Origin: Ignavibacteria bacterium
GTDB lineage: Bacteria; Bacteroidota; Ignavibacteria; Kapaibacteriales; Kapaibacteriaceae
Direction of reading: 5' to 3'
Assembly: GCA_016873895.1 (NCBI GenBank)
Contig: VGVV01000003.1
Coordinates: 124,001 to 188,000 of the forward strand
Length of the DNA: 64,000 nt
Shown here: positions 1 through 8,605 of the stretch, in pieces
How the letters are laid out: every line of letters starts with the position of its first letter
Numbering within the stretch: the first letter of the stretch is position 1
Program-made: the position numbers and the translations under genes
Notes under the pieces: model-generated
Database searches by the model: none
Seen by the model: the letters and a program-made list of their open reading frames with translations, nothing else
Told to the model about the DNA's origin: nothing

Positions 1-2
1 CT

Positions 3-578
3 ATTGCATGGCTCGCTGTAACCGACGATGAACGGCGAGTGCAGATACGCAGTACTCACGAGCTCTATGCCTCGGGTGAGCAGGTCGGATTTACCGCCTC
101 GGTGCAAGATCAAACGTTTACAGTAGTAGATGATGCTGATGTTACTGTGGACATTACCGGGCCACAGGGTTCGAAAAAAGTGCAGTTAGCTAGCATTGGC
201 AATGGCAACTATATGGCAACACTTTCCGCGCTGCCACCAGGCGATTATTCCTACCGAGGAGCCGCAAGCAAGCGTGGCCTGTCTCTGGGTACTGATAATG
301 GTCGATTTACGATTGAGAATACTGGTATCGAGGAAACGGCAGTAACGATGAACAGCAGTTTGCTGAACATACTAGCGCAGCGCACAGGTGGCATGTTTGT
401 TACACCCGTACATGTTGCCGATCTGATAGATCGTATTCGCAAAGATGCTCGTCTGCAGTCCGTGGTTAGAACATCAGATCGTGAGCATGCATTGTATCAT
501 CTGCCATGGTTTGTTGCCATCGCGCTAACGTCCTTTGCAATTGAGTGGTTCGTACGTAAACGCAAAGGTCTTGTGTGA
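3..578 (+). CDS. VWA/BatA-like membrane protein, C-terminal part (partial)
   Basis: The reading frame is open from the left window edge, so the true start lies upstream. A GTG at 39 is only an internal codon. The visible part begins with an Ig-like/beta-rich segment of about 100 residues (motif YxxGEQVxFTA, then VDDADVTVDI), followed by a mixed region. It ends in one membrane helix (PWFVAIALTSFAIEWF) and a basic tail, RKRKGLV. This arrangement is typical of the C-terminus of large bacterial membrane proteins with a von Willebrand or glutamine-amidotransferase-like domain, where an acid-W-x-x-R-K-R-G-L tail is common. The next gene's GTG start overlaps its TGA stop (GTGA), so the two are probably co-transcribed. 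The family assignment is inference from this tail only. Confidence 0.6.
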   Translation: MAWLAVTDDERRVQIRSTHELYASGEQVGFTASVQDQTFTVVDDADVTVDITGPQGSKKVQLASIGNGNYMATLSALPPGDYSYRGAASKRGLSLGTDNGRFTIENTGIEETAVTMNSSLLNILAQRTGGMFVTPVHVADLIDRIRKDARLQSVVRTSDREHALYHLPWFVAIALTSFAIEWFVRKRKGLV

Positions 579-1207
579 GTCATGGTGCATTACCTGCTGA
601 GCTTGCATTCTTGTATCAGCAGCGTAGGAAGGAAATAGAGGCACGACTACGAGAATTCATGCGAGTCGAAGAGGATAGATGGTTCTACGAACTGTGTTTT
701 TGCCTGTGCACACCTCAATCAAGCGCAGTTCATGCATCCCGTGTTCAAGAACAACTTGAGGCGATTGATTTCTATCGCAATGGGCAGGACATACTGCATA
801 TCCTTCGTGATCCATCGTGTTACATACGGTTCCATAACACGAAGCATCGTCGAATTCATAAAGCACGTGACAACTGGTTGAAGATTAAAGAGAAGATCAC
901 CGATAGCTCCATTCACCAGAGGCTCATTAGAGATTCCTTAGCACAGTGTGTTGATGGTATTGGAGTAAAGGAGGCAAGCCATTTTCTGCGAAACATCGGC
1001 CGTAGGCACCTAGCTATCATTGATAGACATTTATTGACCAACCTCGTAAGATGCGGTGTGTATGAACAGGTTCCTTCTATATCAACTTCACGCAGATATC
1101 ATGAAGTAGAAGAGGCATTTGATCAGTACTGTCAAGCTATAGGCATTGACATGGATGAGGTTGATCTCTTGTTCTGGTGTGCACAAACAGGCCATATCTT
1201 GAAGTAG
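575..1207 (+). CDS. ogg: 8-oxoguanine DNA glycosylase / AP lyase, Ogg2 family
   Basis: This is a 210-residue protein of the compact bacterial/archaeal Ogg2 family (N-glycosylase/DNA lyase), which removes 8-oxoguanine from DNA and nicks the abasic site. The helix-hairpin-helix signature GIGVKEASHFLRNIG is clear, with the Schiff-base lysine at K132. The catalytic aspartate follows in LAIIDRH (D150). Length is normal for the family (about 205-215 residues). The GTG start overlaps the stop of the preceding membrane-protein gene by four bases, suggesting translational coupling although the functions are unrelated. It is one of several DNA-repair genes in the window (dnaE2, alkB, uvrA, uvrB). Confidence 0.9.
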   Translation: MSHGALPAELAFLYQQRRKEIEARLREFMRVEEDRWFYELCFCLCTPQSSAVHASRVQEQLEAIDFYRNGQDILHILRDPSCYIRFHNTKHRRIHKARDNWLKIKEKITDSSIHQRLIRDSLAQCVDGIGVKEASHFLRNIGRRHLAIIDRHLLTNLVRCGVYEQVPSISTSRRYHEVEEAFDQYCQAIGIDMDEVDLLFWCAQTGHILK

Positions 1208-1221
1208 AAATGACACGCATG

Positions 1222-1623
1222 TTAACTGCTACGAGCCTTCAAGACGAGCTGTTCAAGTTTCGAAGTGGGCATGACAACTTGTTCTTGCGTGCCTCTCGCA
1301 AGTACAGCATTAGATTCCACTGTTCGTATTTCAATATCGCATAGAATGCGATTCCCCTTGATAGAGACCACTTGGGCTGTAACGCAGATGATAGTGCCAA
1401 CAGCTGCCATAGAGAGGTGTTGCATAGTCAATGCACTGCCAACGGCATTCTCATCGATCCCAAAATATGGTTCTATCGCTCTTCTGGCCGCAACTTCTGC
1501 GTGATAGCATGCCCAGAATGTGCTGTATACTGGATGGACTTCACGACCATCCAGATGGGCGGTCATTTCATGTGAAACAATAAACGTAACGCTTCCACTA
1601 GCTTTTTCGATCCCATGCTTCAT
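1222..1623 (-). CDS. Hotdog-fold thioesterase (FlK-like)
   Basis: The 133-residue protein resembles the thioesterase superfamily branch that includes fluoroacetyl-CoA thioesterase FlK. The visible family pattern is an S/T-F-W segment, then EVAARRAIEPYFG, then TMQHLSMAAVGT, and a final strand region IEIRTVESNAVLARGT. In FlK relatives the Thr/Ser, Glu and His of these segments form the active site, so acyl-CoA hydrolysis is the likely reaction; the substrate is unknown. The ORF could start at 1650, but that start would overlap the divergent mtaB coding sequence. The ATG at 1623 leaves nine bases between the two genes. The 3' end is convergent with the ogg gene. Confidence 0.75.
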   Translation of the reverse strand: MKHGIEKASGSVTFIVSHEMTAHLDGREVHPVYSTFWACYHAEVAARRAIEPYFGIDENAVGSALTMQHLSMAAVGTIICVTAQVVSIKGNRILCDIEIRTVESNAVLARGTQEQVVMPTSKLEQLVLKARSS

Positions 1624-1632
1624 ATTTGCACC

Positions 1633-2934
1633 ATGCGTGTTGCATTTCATACTCTAGGCTGCAAGTTAAACTCTACAGAAACAGCAGCAATTCAACGTCA
1701 GTTTATAGCTAAAGGGCATTCGGTTGTTGAGTATGGTTCCGAAGCCGACTTGCTGTTGATTAATACTTGCACGGTTACCGAGCAGGCAGACGTTGAATGT
1801 AGAAAGGTTGTTCGTAGGGGGCTTCGCAGTGCACCAGAGGCATCTGTGATCGTAACTGGCTGTTACGCGCAATTGCAGCCAGAAGAAATTGCAAGCATCG
1901 AAGGAGTTACCGCTGTTGTAGGAACAGCTGATAAGATGTCTATAGCTGATTGCGTAGATGAATACCTATCGAAAGATACCGTAACGATTCGTGTACGAGA
2001 CGTACATGAGGCATCTTTTGTAACTGCCAGATCTGGAAGTGGCAATTCTCGCACAAGGGCGTTTCTTAAGGTCCAAGATGGCTGTGACTATTCTTGTACA
2101 TTCTGCACAATCCCGCTTGCAAGGGGGCCGGCGCGTGCCATGTCGATCGCTGATATACGCATAGAACTTTCTGCCATCGCCTCTGAGCGGTACCATGAGT
2201 GCGTGCTTACTGGCATAAACCTTGGCGAGTACCGATCTGCACAAGGAGAACGATTCGTCGATATTCTCAAGCTGGCAACTAGTATGGACCTACCATACCG
2301 CATGCGTATCGGGTCTATTGAGCCGAACACGCTCACAAATGAGGTCCTTGCTGTGTGGAAAGAATCGAAGTTGTTTGTTCCGCATCTACATATGCCGCTG
2401 CAGAGCGGCTCAGACAGAATTCTACGATCGATGAAGCGCAGATATAACACGTCTATGTACACCGACCGAGTGCAAGCGTTTCATAGCCTGTTTCCGGACG
2501 CTGGAATTGGCATTGATGTTATTGCTGGCTATCCGGGTGAGACGCAGGAATGCTTCGAACAGACTGTGGAGTACCTACAGAGCATACCATGGACATACCT
2601 ACATGTCTTTACCTACTCGGAGCGGGAAAACACACCAGCAGCTTATGTGGAGTCAAAGGTCCCAATGGCGGTGCGCCGTGAACGAACAAACCTACTCAGA
2701 GTGATGAGTACTGAGCGAACAAATGCATTTCATACATCACAGCTAGGTTCTCGAAAAGTGTTTATCCCTGAAGCACTTGATGTTGACACAGAGTCATGGC
2801 ATGGATGGACCGAGAACCATGTAGCGGTAACTATGAATGGTAACTTTACAATGCAAAAGCGTCCATATCATGTAATGCTTCATTCCGTGATTGGACAAAA
2901 AGTATTGGCCTTTGAATGTGGAGATGAGCTCTAA
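1633..2934 (+). CDS. mtaB: tRNA t6A37 methylthiotransferase MtaB
   Basis: This radical-SAM enzyme converts t6A to ms2t6A at position 37 of ANN-decoding tRNAs. The N-terminal MTTase domain carries the three cluster cysteines in HTLGCKLN (C10), INTCTVT (C46) and TGCYAQ (C77). The radical-SAM cluster motif is GCDYSCTFCTIP (C151, C155, C158). The LGCKLN variant and the length (433 residues) fit MtaB better than MiaB or RimO. An upstream in-frame start at 1615 is possible, but the ATG at 1633 aligns with family starts. It sits four bases after CATATTTG (1621-1628), a near-match to the TAnnTTTG promoter element, so the transcript may be leaderless. The stop overlaps the next start by one base (TAATG). 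Confidence 0.93.
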   Translation: MRVAFHTLGCKLNSTETAAIQRQFIAKGHSVVEYGSEADLLLINTCTVTEQADVECRKVVRRGLRSAPEASVIVTGCYAQLQPEEIASIEGVTAVVGTADKMSIADCVDEYLSKDTVTIRVRDVHEASFVTARSGSGNSRTRAFLKVQDGCDYSCTFCTIPLARGPARAMSIADIRIELSAIASERYHECVLTGINLGEYRSAQGERFVDILKLATSMDLPYRMRIGSIEPNTLTNEVLAVWKESKLFVPHLHMPLQSGSDRILRSMKRRYNTSMYTDRVQAFHSLFPDAGIGIDVIAGYPGETQECFEQTVEYLQSIPWTYLHVFTYSERENTPAAYVESKVPMAVRRERTNLLRVMSTERTNAFHTSQLGSRKVFIPEALDVDTESWHGWTENHVAVTMNGNFTMQKRPYHVMLHSVIGQKVLAFECGDEL

Positions 2935-3782
2935 TGCGTGTTTTTATAGCTGTAGACATGGAAGGTATTACCGGTGTTGTACATCCGGACCAGCTGTTGC
3001 CTGATGGAAGGGGATATCAGCAGGCGCAGCAGTTGTTGGTAGGTGATGTTAACGCTGTTGTAGATGGCATTCTTGATGTTCATCCAGATGCAGAGATCAT
3101 TATTGGGGATGGCCACGCAACGATGCGAAACATTGATCTGCAGCAGCTGCGCCCCAGTGTGGAGCTCATTGTGGGCCCGGGAACTATTGTAAACAAACCT
3201 CTGTGCCAGCTCGAGGGTATACAGTATGGGGCTGACGTAGCGTTCTGTGTTGGATACCATTCTAAGGCAGGCACAGTCGGCGGACTACTGTCTCATACCT
3301 TTGTTGGCTCATTAATCGCTGACTTACGATTGAACGGTAAATCTATTGGTGAAGTCGAGGCCAACGCGGCTGTGTTGTCAGCCAAGAACATACCTCTTGC
3401 GCTTGTTTCAGGAAGTTCGGACCTCGTTACAGAGATACGTGCATGGTCTCCTAGTCTTACTGTTGTATCTACAAAGACTACGCTGGGTCCAACTGCGGCC
3501 ATTTGTAAAACACCAGCGGTAACGGCCTCAATGCTTCGTTCCGCAGCTAGTGCTGCAGTTCGTAACACGCAATCATGGCATTTACGTGATGTTGGAGCAG
3601 CAACGTTTGAGGTTACGACAAAGCAGAACGACCAGCTTGAACGAGCAATCAGCTTGCCTCGTGTTGAGCGAGTTTCTGACGATGCATTTGCTGTGTATGG
3701 AGATGATGCTGAAATCGCATTTCGAGGACTCTGGAGTGCATGTATTGCTGCACTTGGCGAAGTTCCACAATGGTTACGTTGA
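2934..3782 (+). CDS. dppA: M55-family D-aminopeptidase (DppA-like)
   Basis: A zinc-dependent aminopeptidase of family M55, which removes D-amino acids (D-Ala in the Bacillus enzyme) from short peptides, probably in peptidoglycan turnover. Conserved metal-binding positions are visible: VDMEGITGV (D8, E10), GDGHATMRNI (H61), GYHSKAG (H109) and GEVEANAA (E140). Length (282 residues) is typical. It follows mtaB with a TAATG overlap and is therefore almost certainly in the same operon. The gene ends 14 bases before the convergent M48 protease gene. Confidence 0.9.
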   Translation: MRVFIAVDMEGITGVVHPDQLLPDGRGYQQAQQLLVGDVNAVVDGILDVHPDAEIIIGDGHATMRNIDLQQLRPSVELIVGPGTIVNKPLCQLEGIQYGADVAFCVGYHSKAGTVGGLLSHTFVGSLIADLRLNGKSIGEVEANAAVLSAKNIPLALVSGSSDLVTEIRAWSPSLTVVSTKTTLGPTAAICKTPAVTASMLRSAASAAVRNTQSWHLRDVGAATFEVTTKQNDQLERAISLPRVERVSDDAFAVYGDDAEIAFRGLWSACIAALGEVPQWLR

Positions 3783-3796
3783 AGTAATCACTAAGA

Positions 3797-4612
3797 CTAT
3801 CCTCCCGATTTAGCCCCATTCAATGAACGCTTAAACACCTCGTACTCGCGTGTGCGCAACTGTGACTCTGTTGGAGGAGCGATGTTTGCAGATGCGAGAC
3901 GCTTCTGTGTGTTTTCGATGCGATCCTCAGGAAGCGGGTGAGTTGAGAGGAATCTGTCTACAGCTGTACCTTTTCGTCCCTTTACAACTTCAAAAAAGTA
4001 CAGAAGATCACCGGGATACCAGTCTGTTTCGCGAATGTAACGAAATGAATACTCGTCAGCCTCATTTTCATCTGATCTGCTATTCATGAGTAAGCCTGCA
4101 CCTGTGAAGGCATTCGCAGCTAGCTCAGTTAGTCCACCCTGATTGTTATGCAGGGCAATTGACATCACAGTCTGCACACCAAGGTGCGTCGTCATCCTTT
4201 TCATAGCATGTCTGCGCTCTGCATGAGCAATCTCATGAGCCAATACCGAGGCTAGTACAGCTTCGTTTAGTACAGCCTTCAGCAGTGCTGTATAGACGTA
4301 GATGTAGCCACCAGGAGTACAAAACGCATTGATCGTTTCATCGTCATCTATCAACATTACACTGTGCGAAAACACTCTTGTATTCAATGCCGGGAACGCC
4401 TGTTATTTTCGATTTACGATGTTTTGGACATATTCGGTGGCTGCACGATTATGGAGCGGCTTGTAATTCTTTGCATCCTTCACAATCTCGCTATGAAACT
4501 CTGCTCCTAGTCTTCTGTCCTCAGAAATAGGGAATAGGTTTATGGTTCCGCAAGCAGCGATGAGCAGAATGCTAGCGGTAATAACGTGCCGGGTATATGA
4601 TTGTATAATCAT
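3797..4612 (-). pseudogene. M48-family lipoprotein metalloprotease interrupted by an in-frame TAA
   Basis: Two ORFs in exactly the same frame together make one M48 (HtpX/BepA/LoiP-like) lipoprotein protease. The first part (from 4612) has a lipoprotein signal with lipobox IAAC, and the family segment NLFPISEDRRLGAE. It stops at a TAA at 4403-4405 (codon 70). The frame then continues without any indel through NAFCTPGGYIYV, the zinc motif HEIAH (around residue 126 of the joined protein) and the third ligand in NEADEYSF. The joined length (about 271 codons) is normal. A weak TTG at 4387 could re-start translation, but that product would lack the signal peptide. A point nonsense mutation, a sequencing error or readthrough are all possible. 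It lies 6 bases downstream of truA in the dnaE2-truA operon. Confidence 0.8.
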
Positions 4613-4618
4613 TGCGGT

Positions 4619-5389
4619 TCAAGCTTCATGTAAGGAAAAATCGATCTCGTGACTGTAGCCAACGTTGCATAAGTTCAAACCGTGTGCAGGAACAATTATT
4701 GGTGCTTGCTCGCGAGTATTCGTTTGAAGCAGGTTTGCCAATTCGTCTAACGAGCTTCTACCTCGTGCAACTGACATCGCAGCACCAACCATAGCTCTGC
4801 ACATACCGTACACAAAGCGGTTAGCACGAATTCGTACTGTTAACTCTGATTGATGCTGTCGTAGTTCACATATGCTAACATTACAGACATATGATGTAGT
4901 ACCAGGATTATTCTTCGAAATGGCAGTAAAATCATGTATGCCGATCATCATCTGCAATGCTTGCTCGAGGAGATCCATTCTGAATGGAAGTATGGGATCC
5001 CATGCGTAGTGTCGTGAGAAAACACTGCGTGACGTAGTGATCGTGTAGACGTATTCTCTCCACACTGCATCAAATCGTGCATGGAAATTATCTGGAACAT
5101 AGCTTGCACCAACAATACGTATGTCGTTGGGCAGGGCACGATTGATTGCAATAGGCACTTTAGCCAGTGGTATAGCATGTGCCTCTGGATATATGTCGGT
5201 ATGAGCAACCTGACCAGAAGCATGTACACCAGCATCTGTCCGTCCAGCGCCATGTATCGTGAATGTATGCCCAAATACCTGCGCAAGTGCTTTCTCTACG
5301 CACTGCTGCACAGCAATCCCATTTGATTGTCGTTGCCAACCGGCATACCGTGTGCCATCATACTCTATGAGCATTGCCATGCGCTTCAT
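4619..5389 (-). CDS. truA: tRNA pseudouridine(38-40) synthase TruA, copy 1
   Basis: A pseudouridine synthase acting on the anticodon arm of tRNAs. It shows the N-terminal signature YDGTRYAGWQRQ and the catalytic-aspartate motif GRTDAGVHA (D52). Later conserved features are AxYVPDNFHARFDA and FVYGMCRAMVGA. Length (256 residues) is normal. The ATG overlaps the dnaE2 stop (ATGA), so it is co-transcribed with the error-prone polymerase. A second TruA homologue is at 52624-53397, with clearly different sequence (for example YEGTRYSGWQVQ), so this is not a recent duplication. This copy has a more divergent N-terminus, and which of the two is the housekeeping enzyme cannot be told from sequence. Confidence 0.92.
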   Translation of the reverse strand: MKRMAMLIEYDGTRYAGWQRQSNGIAVQQCVEKALAQVFGHTFTIHGAGRTDAGVHASGQVAHTDIYPEAHAIPLAKVPIAINRALPNDIRIVGASYVPDNFHARFDAVWREYVYTITTSRSVFSRHYAWDPILPFRMDLLEQALQMMIGIHDFTAISKNNPGTTSYVCNVSICELRQHQSELTVRIRANRFVYGMCRAMVGAAMSVARGRSSLDELANLLQTNTREQAPIIVPAHGLNLCNVGYSHEIDFSLHEA

Positions 5390-8300
5390 TGTGCAAAGCT
5401 AACTACGTTGCCTACTTCAAGGGTATCTCTGCCACCAGCATAGGAAAGATGGCCATGGTATCCCCCGATCACATTAGTTAGTATGAAAACCTCAGTTACT
5501 ACAAGACTTCTCCATGATCCTGTGCCAGTAACCTTACCCTTGAGCATCAGGGCAGACGAGTGGAGCTCAGATGTGTATCGCTCCCTTACACGTGGTGGAA
5601 CAACACACTGCAGAAACCCTGTTTCATCTTCTATGGTAACGAATAATACGCCATGAGCAGTAGGGGGTGCTTGACGAAGCATAACTATCCCTGCCGTACA
5701 TACTGTAATAGCGCCATCTGTACTGAATCTATTGATAGTCTCGATTGAGCGAATCTCTAAGCTATTCATCATTCTACGAAAAAGCGTCATTGGATGAATA
5801 CGTGCCGCACCGTGTGTGATGTAGTCATATGCAAGACGCTCCTGTGCCAAGAATGACGGTAATGATGGTATCTCAGCATCATGTATATATGTGGGAGTGA
5901 AGAGGCTGTTGTGATGCTCAGTGTCCATACGTTGTCGTACAACACCGATAATCCACATCGCACGTCTGGCATCTGGTTCAAGACACGACAAAGCACCTGA
6001 AAGTGCAATCATTTCTAATACATCACGTGATATCGAGCGTAGGCGTAGTGTTACATCCTCTACATTTCTGAATTGGGATTGTGCCCTCTCGAGAATGATG
6101 GTTCTGGCTATATCATCACTTACACCACGAATTGATGTAAGGGGCTTGCGAATTGCCCATGAAGAAGCTGATGTTGCCTCGATGGTATAGCGAATGTGCG
6201 ATCGATGGATGTCAGGCATTAAAACAGCTGAGCCAAACCGACGTGCCTCTTCTTCGAGAGTCATAAGATTATACATGCCTGGACGGTGCTGCATAAATGC
6301 AGCCAAATATGCTGCAGGATAATGTGCCTTAAGCCAAGCACTCTGATAGACAATCATCGCAAATGCTGCTGCATGTGATCGGCAGAAACCATAGCCAACA
6401 AAGTGTGATACTGTATCATACACATTCTGCGCTATGCTCTTGCTAATCCCACGTGATAGAGCCCCTTGTATGAATCTATCCTTCATTGCAGTCATCAATG
6501 CTCTGTCGCGATTCTTTGATACAAGAGAACGAAAGTCATCAGCCTCATCAAGGCTCATACCAGCGAATCGATGAGCAATTTCTAGCACCTGCTCCTGAAA
6601 AAGAACAATTCCTAGTGTATCTCGCAGAATTGGCTCAAGATCAGGATGGGCATATTCAATAGCCTCTTTGCCAGATCGTCGTGCGATGTATGGATGTACC
6701 ATACCACCCTGAAGTGGACCTGGTCTGAATAATGCTACTTCAATAACAAGATCATCGAAACACTCGGGTTGGTGTTTTGCCAGAAGATGCATCTGCCCCT
6801 GTGATTCTATCTGAAATACACCAAGCGTATGACCCTTTCGTATCATATCAAAGGTTGTTGAATCGTCTAGTGGAATGTTGTCGATATCGAATTGCTCTCC
6901 ACTACTCATGGTAATGAGCTCAATAGTCTCACTAATGCAAGCGAGCATTCTCAAGCCTAATACATCGAATTTTATCAGCCCCATAGCCTCGATATCATCT
7001 TTGTCAAACTGTACTACTGCAACACCATTGGCTGACCTTTGAATGGGGGTCATACACTCTAACGGTTTGCTAGAAAGTACCATGCCGCCGGAGTGTTGTC
7101 CAAGATGCCTTGGATGCCCAAGCAGAAGTGTAACTGCACGAAGTAACACATCCAGCATTGGAACATATCCTACAACTGATGCCAGTTGATCTCTGTAATT
7201 CTCGATGTCATGATTTGTCCATGATGGTACTTGTTTTGATAGAGAGTTAACTATATCCATTGGCCAACCAATAGCTTTAGCAGCATCACGAATGGCCATG
7301 CGCATTCGATAGAGTATCACTGTTGCCGTCATTGCTGTTTGATCTAGTCCAAAGCGTTCTTCCATCCAGGAAATGATCTCAGCACGTCGTTCACTATCAA
7401 AGTCAACGTCGATATCTGGTGTGCCTTTACGCCCCTTATGTAGAAATCGTTCGAATAGCAGATTATGTCTTACTGGACATACGGCGGTAATATTGAGTAC
7501 GTATGCAACGATAGAATTTGCTGCCGAACCACGTCCACTACAGCGTATCCCTCTGCGCACAGACTCAGAGACAACCTCATGAACGACAAGAAAAAAGTCT
7601 GACAGTTGCAATTCATCAATAACTGATAGTTCATGCCGAAGCAACTCTTGAGCCTTTGTTCGTATTGTAGACTCTACGGTCTCGTAACGATTATGAAACC
7701 CATGTATAGCAAGCTTACGAAGCATTTCTGAAGACGTCGTTCCGTCGGGTATCTGTGCTGATGGTGGCGTAATAGTATCTGAAATGATATCGTATGAGCA
7801 CTGCGTAAGAATATGATGAAGATTATGGAATGCATCTTCATATGGAATCAGTCTATGTAACTCATCATACGAACGTAGGCATTGTCTATCATGGACTGGT
7901 CGTAGAGGATGGGGGTCGAATACTGTGATGCCTTCGCGTATGCATACCATAAGGTCGTGTGTAGCATATTCCTCCCGAGATGCGTAACATACATCCTGCG
8001 CCGCCACTACTGGTAGGTTATACTCATATGCTATACGAATAGCCCTATGTATTCGCTGATTGGCCCATGGTCTAGCATCGTGTTCTATGCCAAAGTACGT
8101 GTTGCTATTACCAAGTAGTGTGTACAGCTGATGAATCTGCGCTGCTGATGAATGTGTGCCATGTACAATAAACATGCAGTCTGTTAGCAAACGAGGGTTG
8201 ATCTGATGCACTCTTATGAGCTTCTGATGAATCTTCGATATCACAGAGCAAAGCTGATGATATCCATGTTTATTGATGGCTATGATACTTACTGTGATAT

Positions 8301-8511
8301 CATGAATCGTTAGATCAGCGCCAACAATTGGTTTGATTCCTAGATTACTGCATGCACGTTGTAATCTCACAGCACCATACACACCCAGAACATCGGTGAG
8401 TACGATACAACTATGCCCTAAATCAGCTGCATGCTGAGCTAGGACCTCAGGTGCTGAAGCACCGTCTAAAAATGAAAAGTGCGAACGTGTATGTAAAGAT
8501 CCATATTCCAT
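5386..8511 (-). CDS. dnaE2: Error-prone DNA polymerase DnaE2 (ImuC)
   Basis: A 1041-residue C-family polymerase. The PHP domain opens with LHTRSHFSFLDGAS and is followed by the polymerase core with the catalytic acid cluster PDIDVDF (residues 365-371) and a third acid in KFDVLGLRML. Helix-hairpin-helix and OB-fold regions follow. The short N-terminus, the length near 1040 and the phrase SGRGSAANSIVAYVL identify the DnaE2/ImuC translesion type rather than replicative DnaE1. These enzymes act with ImuB in damage-induced mutagenesis. It is the first gene of an operon with truA and the M48 gene. A 15-base dyad at 8522-8536, shared with the imuB and S24-regulator promoters, overlaps the likely -7 element. 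The ATG lies 10 bases after that dyad. Confidence 0.93.
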   Translation of the reverse strand: MEYGSLHTRSHFSFLDGASAPEVLAQHAADLGHSCIVLTDVLGVYGAVRLQRACSNLGIKPIVGADLTIHDITVSIIAINKHGYHQLCSVISKIHQKLIRVHQINPRLLTDCMFIVHGTHSSAAQIHQLYTLLGNSNTYFGIEHDARPWANQRIHRAIRIAYEYNLPVVAAQDVCYASREEYATHDLMVCIREGITVFDPHPLRPVHDRQCLRSYDELHRLIPYEDAFHNLHHILTQCSYDIISDTITPPSAQIPDGTTSSEMLRKLAIHGFHNRYETVESTIRTKAQELLRHELSVIDELQLSDFFLVVHEVVSESVRRGIRCSGRGSAANSIVAYVLNITAVCPVRHNLLFERFLHKGRKGTPDIDVDFDSERRAEIISWMEERFGLDQTAMTATVILYRMRMAIRDAAKAIGWPMDIVNSLSKQVPSWTNHDIENYRDQLASVVGYVPMLDVLLRAVTLLLGHPRHLGQHSGGMVLSSKPLECMTPIQRSANGVAVVQFDKDDIEAMGLIKFDVLGLRMLACISETIELITMSSGEQFDIDNIPLDDSTTFDMIRKGHTLGVFQIESQGQMHLLAKHQPECFDDLVIEVALFRPGPLQGGMVHPYIARRSGKEAIEYAHPDLEPILRDTLGIVLFQEQVLEIAHRFAGMSLDEADDFRSLVSKNRDRALMTAMKDRFIQGALSRGISKSIAQNVYDTVSHFVGYGFCRSHAAAFAMIVYQSAWLKAHYPAAYLAAFMQHRPGMYNLMTLEEEARRFGSAVLMPDIHRSHIRYTIEATSASSWAIRKPLTSIRGVSDDIARTIILERAQSQFRNVEDVTLRLRSISRDVLEMIALSGALSCLEPDARRAMWIIGVVRQRMDTEHHNSLFTPTYIHDAEIPSLPSFLAQERLAYDYITHGAARIHPMTLFRRMMNSLEIRSIETINRFSTDGAITVCTAGIVMLRQAPPTAHGVLFVTIEDETGFLQCVVPPRVRERYTSELHSSALMLKGKVTGTGSWRSLVVTEVFILTNVIGGYHGHLSYAGGRDTLEVGNVVSFAQ

Positions 8512-8521
8512 GTAGAAATAA

Positions 8522-8536
8522 TATACAAAACGTAGA
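8522..8536 (-). promoter_or_regulatory. Putative SOS-type operator/-7 region of dnaE2
   Basis: The plus strand reads TATACAAAACGTAGA, an imperfect 6-3-6 dyad. It matches the perfect dyad before imuB (13192-13206) at 13 of 15 positions. On the minus strand the sequence TTTTGTATATTAT runs into a TATATTAT that resembles the -7 element TAnnTTTG, followed 6 bases later by the dnaE2 ATG. A repressor bound here would block the promoter. The repressor is inferred to be the S24 protein encoded at 13211-13978; binding is not shown by sequence. Confidence 0.5.
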
Positions 8537-8543
8537 ATATCTA

Positions 8544-8569
8544 CTGCTAAACTTCTCGTAGTTTAGCAG
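8544..8569. repeat. Perfect 9-bp inverted repeat between dnaE2 and the DUF2911 gene
   Basis: CTGCTAAAC and GTTTAGCAG flank an 8-base spacer (TTCTCGTA). The dyad lies between the divergent dnaE2 and DUF2911 starts, 32 bases upstream of dnaE2. It has no T-run on either side, so it does not look like a terminator. It could be an operator for either gene or a stem-loop in the 5' leader of the DUF2911 transcript. Confidence 0.5.
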
Positions 8570-8605
8570 GTGTTCACACTATACACCACAATCATTGGTT
8601 TAGCC

